Source: Methanobacteriota archaeon
GTDB lineage: Archaea; Thermoplasmatota; Poseidoniia; Poseidoniales; SP79
Direction of reading: 5' to 3'
Length of the DNA: 5,087 bases
Assembly: GCA_002715545.1 (NCBI GenBank)
Contig: PAZI01000027.1
Location: 29,221 to 34,307 of the forward strand
Under the pieces are notes generated by a model that was not told the DNA's origin, did not search any database, and saw only the letters and a program-made list of their open reading frames with translations. Position 1 is the first letter of the stretch. Every line of letters begins with the position of its first letter. The translations under genes were made by a program, and so were the position numbers. Shown in pieces: positions 4,425 to 5,087 of the stretch.

Positions 4425-4638
4425 TATCACTTATAATCAAAGCGCCAAAATTATGGGCACTTTCAAAATGAAATTCATACTCATATTCATTAATAATTGC
4501 CAGTACAATCTCCCTCATTTGCTTAGACCTACCAGTAATAATTCTAACTGGTAGGTCGGCGAAATTTAAAAATTCCCTCACCTTATCATCTACATACGCA
4601 TGACGTACCATGTGTAAATCCAAAGTTTTAATTTTCAT
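4414..4638 (-). CDS. Small Smr-domain-like protein, 74 aa
   Basis: The protein is a minimal Smr domain. It begins MKIKTLDLHMVRHAYVDD, containing the LDxH motif (LDLH, residues 6-9), followed by a helix. VRIITGRSKQMREIVLAIINEY (about 31-52) is the strand-TGxG-loop-helix element, and it ends in NFGALIISDI, the last strand. Smr domains bind or cut nucleic acids, for example in MutS2 and stand-alone bacterial and phage proteins. Here the usual TGxG is TGRS, so the second glycine is missing and nuclease activity is uncertain. The start overlaps the stop of the vWA gene as ATGA (4638-4635), with no good ribosome site of its own, indicating coupled translation. A perfect 11-bp inverted repeat lies inside the gene at 4526-4557, over the TGRS codons. 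Confidence 0.75.
   Translation of the reverse strand: MKIKTLDLHMVRHAYVDDKVREFLNFADLPVRIITGRSKQMREIVLAIINEYEYEFHFESAHNFGALIISDIKR
4526..4557. repeat. Perfect 11-bp inverted repeat inside the Smr gene
   Basis: GACCTACCAGT (4526-4536) is the exact reverse complement of ACTGGTAGGTC (4547-4557), with a 10-base loop between. Either strand's RNA can form the hairpin. No T tract follows on either side, so it is not a standard terminator. On the sense strand it covers the codons of the DLPVRIITGRS segment. Confidence 0.6.
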
Positions 4639-5087
4639 CTACATATTTTGTTCTTATAGTCATAATGATATTTAGACACGTTATAATCATACATGCTCAC
4701 ATATGTATAGCTAGAATCAGAAAAGTTCATTGCACCTTGCTCTTCAACCGGTTGATCTCTTGGTAAGCAAGCTTCATCGATTATTGACATTAGATCATTA
4801 TACATGCTAACTGCGTTTGACGTCAAATCAAATAAAGCACCGTTCCCAGCCAGGGTTAAGCTCTCCCAAAATCTACCTTGAACCCCAAACCCGCCATCGG
4901 AAAATGCATAAACTTTTAAGTTTATTCCTGCTCGAACTGCGTCTTCAACTATTGCTTTCGTTATTGGTCGATTTGGCCCTTCCGGATCATTTAAATCTCT
5001 AAGATATGATTGCTCTACTTCATCGCTAAATACAATCACAATTCTTTCCGAAGTTGGCCTCCAATTGATATTAAAGTTTTCTTTCTC
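4635..5087 (-). CDS. von Willebrand factor A (vWA)-domain protein, C-terminal 150 aa (5' end outside the window)
   Basis: The frame is open to the right edge of the window, so the gene starts upstream of it. A GTG at 5039 is internal, because it cuts through the strand RIVIVFSDE. The visible part has WRPTSERIVIVFSDEVEQSY, a buried beta strand followed by an acidic FSDE turn. It occupies the place of the TDG-type metal-site motif in vWA/MIDAS domains. A helix (ITKAIVEDAVRAGINLKVYAF), a further strand and FDLTSNAVSMYNDLMSIIDEACLP, the closing helix of such domains, follow. The last 35 residues are Tyr- and Asp-rich (YTYVSMYDYNVSKYHYDY) and probably a tail. vWA domains bind proteins through a metal ion. 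In phages they occur in structural or assembly proteins, so a virion role is inferred. The stop overlaps the Smr start by four bases (ATGA). Confidence 0.7.
   Translation of the reverse strand, partial: EKENFNINWRPTSERIVIVFSDEVEQSYLRDLNDPEGPNRPITKAIVEDAVRAGINLKVYAFSDGGFGVQGRFWESLTLAGNGALFDLTSNAVSMYNDLMSIIDEACLPRDQPVEEQGAMNFSDSSYTYVSMYDYNVSKYHYDYKNKICR

Noticed and set aside
4817..5002. Plus-strand 61-aa frame opposite the vWA gene
   Set aside because: It is a Leu-rich antisense frame without a ribosome site; the minus frame has clear vWA features and runs to the window edge.
4635..5039. GTG at 5039 as the true start of the vWA gene
   Set aside because: The frame stays open for 16 more codons to the edge and encodes WRPTSERI, which completes the beta strand, so the GTG is internal.
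1..5087. tRNA genes, CRISPR arrays, insertion sequences, attachment sites
   Set aside because: I looked for cloverleaf-like arms, regularly spaced repeats, transposase motifs and terminal repeats and saw none.

Overview
The window reads as part of the genome of a tailed double-stranded DNA phage, probably aquatic or marine, or a prophage-like segment. Genes are small and tightly packed, with overlaps of 4 to 23 bp. Shine-Dalgarno sequences are bacterial. The recognisable families are phage-typical: an MT-A70 DNA adenine methyltransferase, DUF4385, small SH3-like 'GD-V' proteins, an HExxH metallopeptidase-like protein, a Thr/Ser-rich virion-like protein, an A-type Fe-S carrier, an Smr-domain protein and a vWA protein. 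No host gene or tRNA is visible. The phage origin and the aquatic habitat are inferences from gene content.

Left region (1-1600, minus strand): a compact operon-like series runs leftward. It contains DUF4385, a 65-aa SH3-like protein, an HExxH metallopeptidase-like protein, a 68-aa SH3-like protein, and the start of an MT-A70 methyltransferase that leaves the window. The methyltransferase has its own good sigma70-type promoter. Base composition steps sharply from AT-rich in DUF4385 to GC-rich in the metallopeptidase, which suggests mosaic assembly.

Middle region (1579-3613): a plus-strand 109-aa SH3-like gene converges with a minus-strand 54-aa gene, and their ends overlap by 20 bp. The 54-aa gene lacks a Shine-Dalgarno sequence and may be read from a nearly leaderless mRNA. 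Upstream lies the main find, a 482-aa ATP-type phosphoenolpyruvate carboxykinase (pckA) with every catalytic residue I could map conserved. It has a credible promoter flanked by two CATTAATG palindromes exactly 40 bp apart. In a phage this would be an auxiliary metabolic gene feeding oxaloacetate into PEP and gluconeogenesis.

Right region (3610-5087): a virion-like protein gene (minus) diverges from the Fe-S carrier gene (plus). The carrier gene converges with an Smr-domain gene, which is coupled by an ATGA overlap to the 3' end of a vWA-domain gene that leaves the window.

The likely theme is metabolic support of infection (PEPCK and Fe-S carrier) set among DNA modification, small regulatory-looking proteins and virion genes. 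Three minus-strand promoters have their -35 box at or within 6 bp of the preceding stop codon, a compact regulatory layout.
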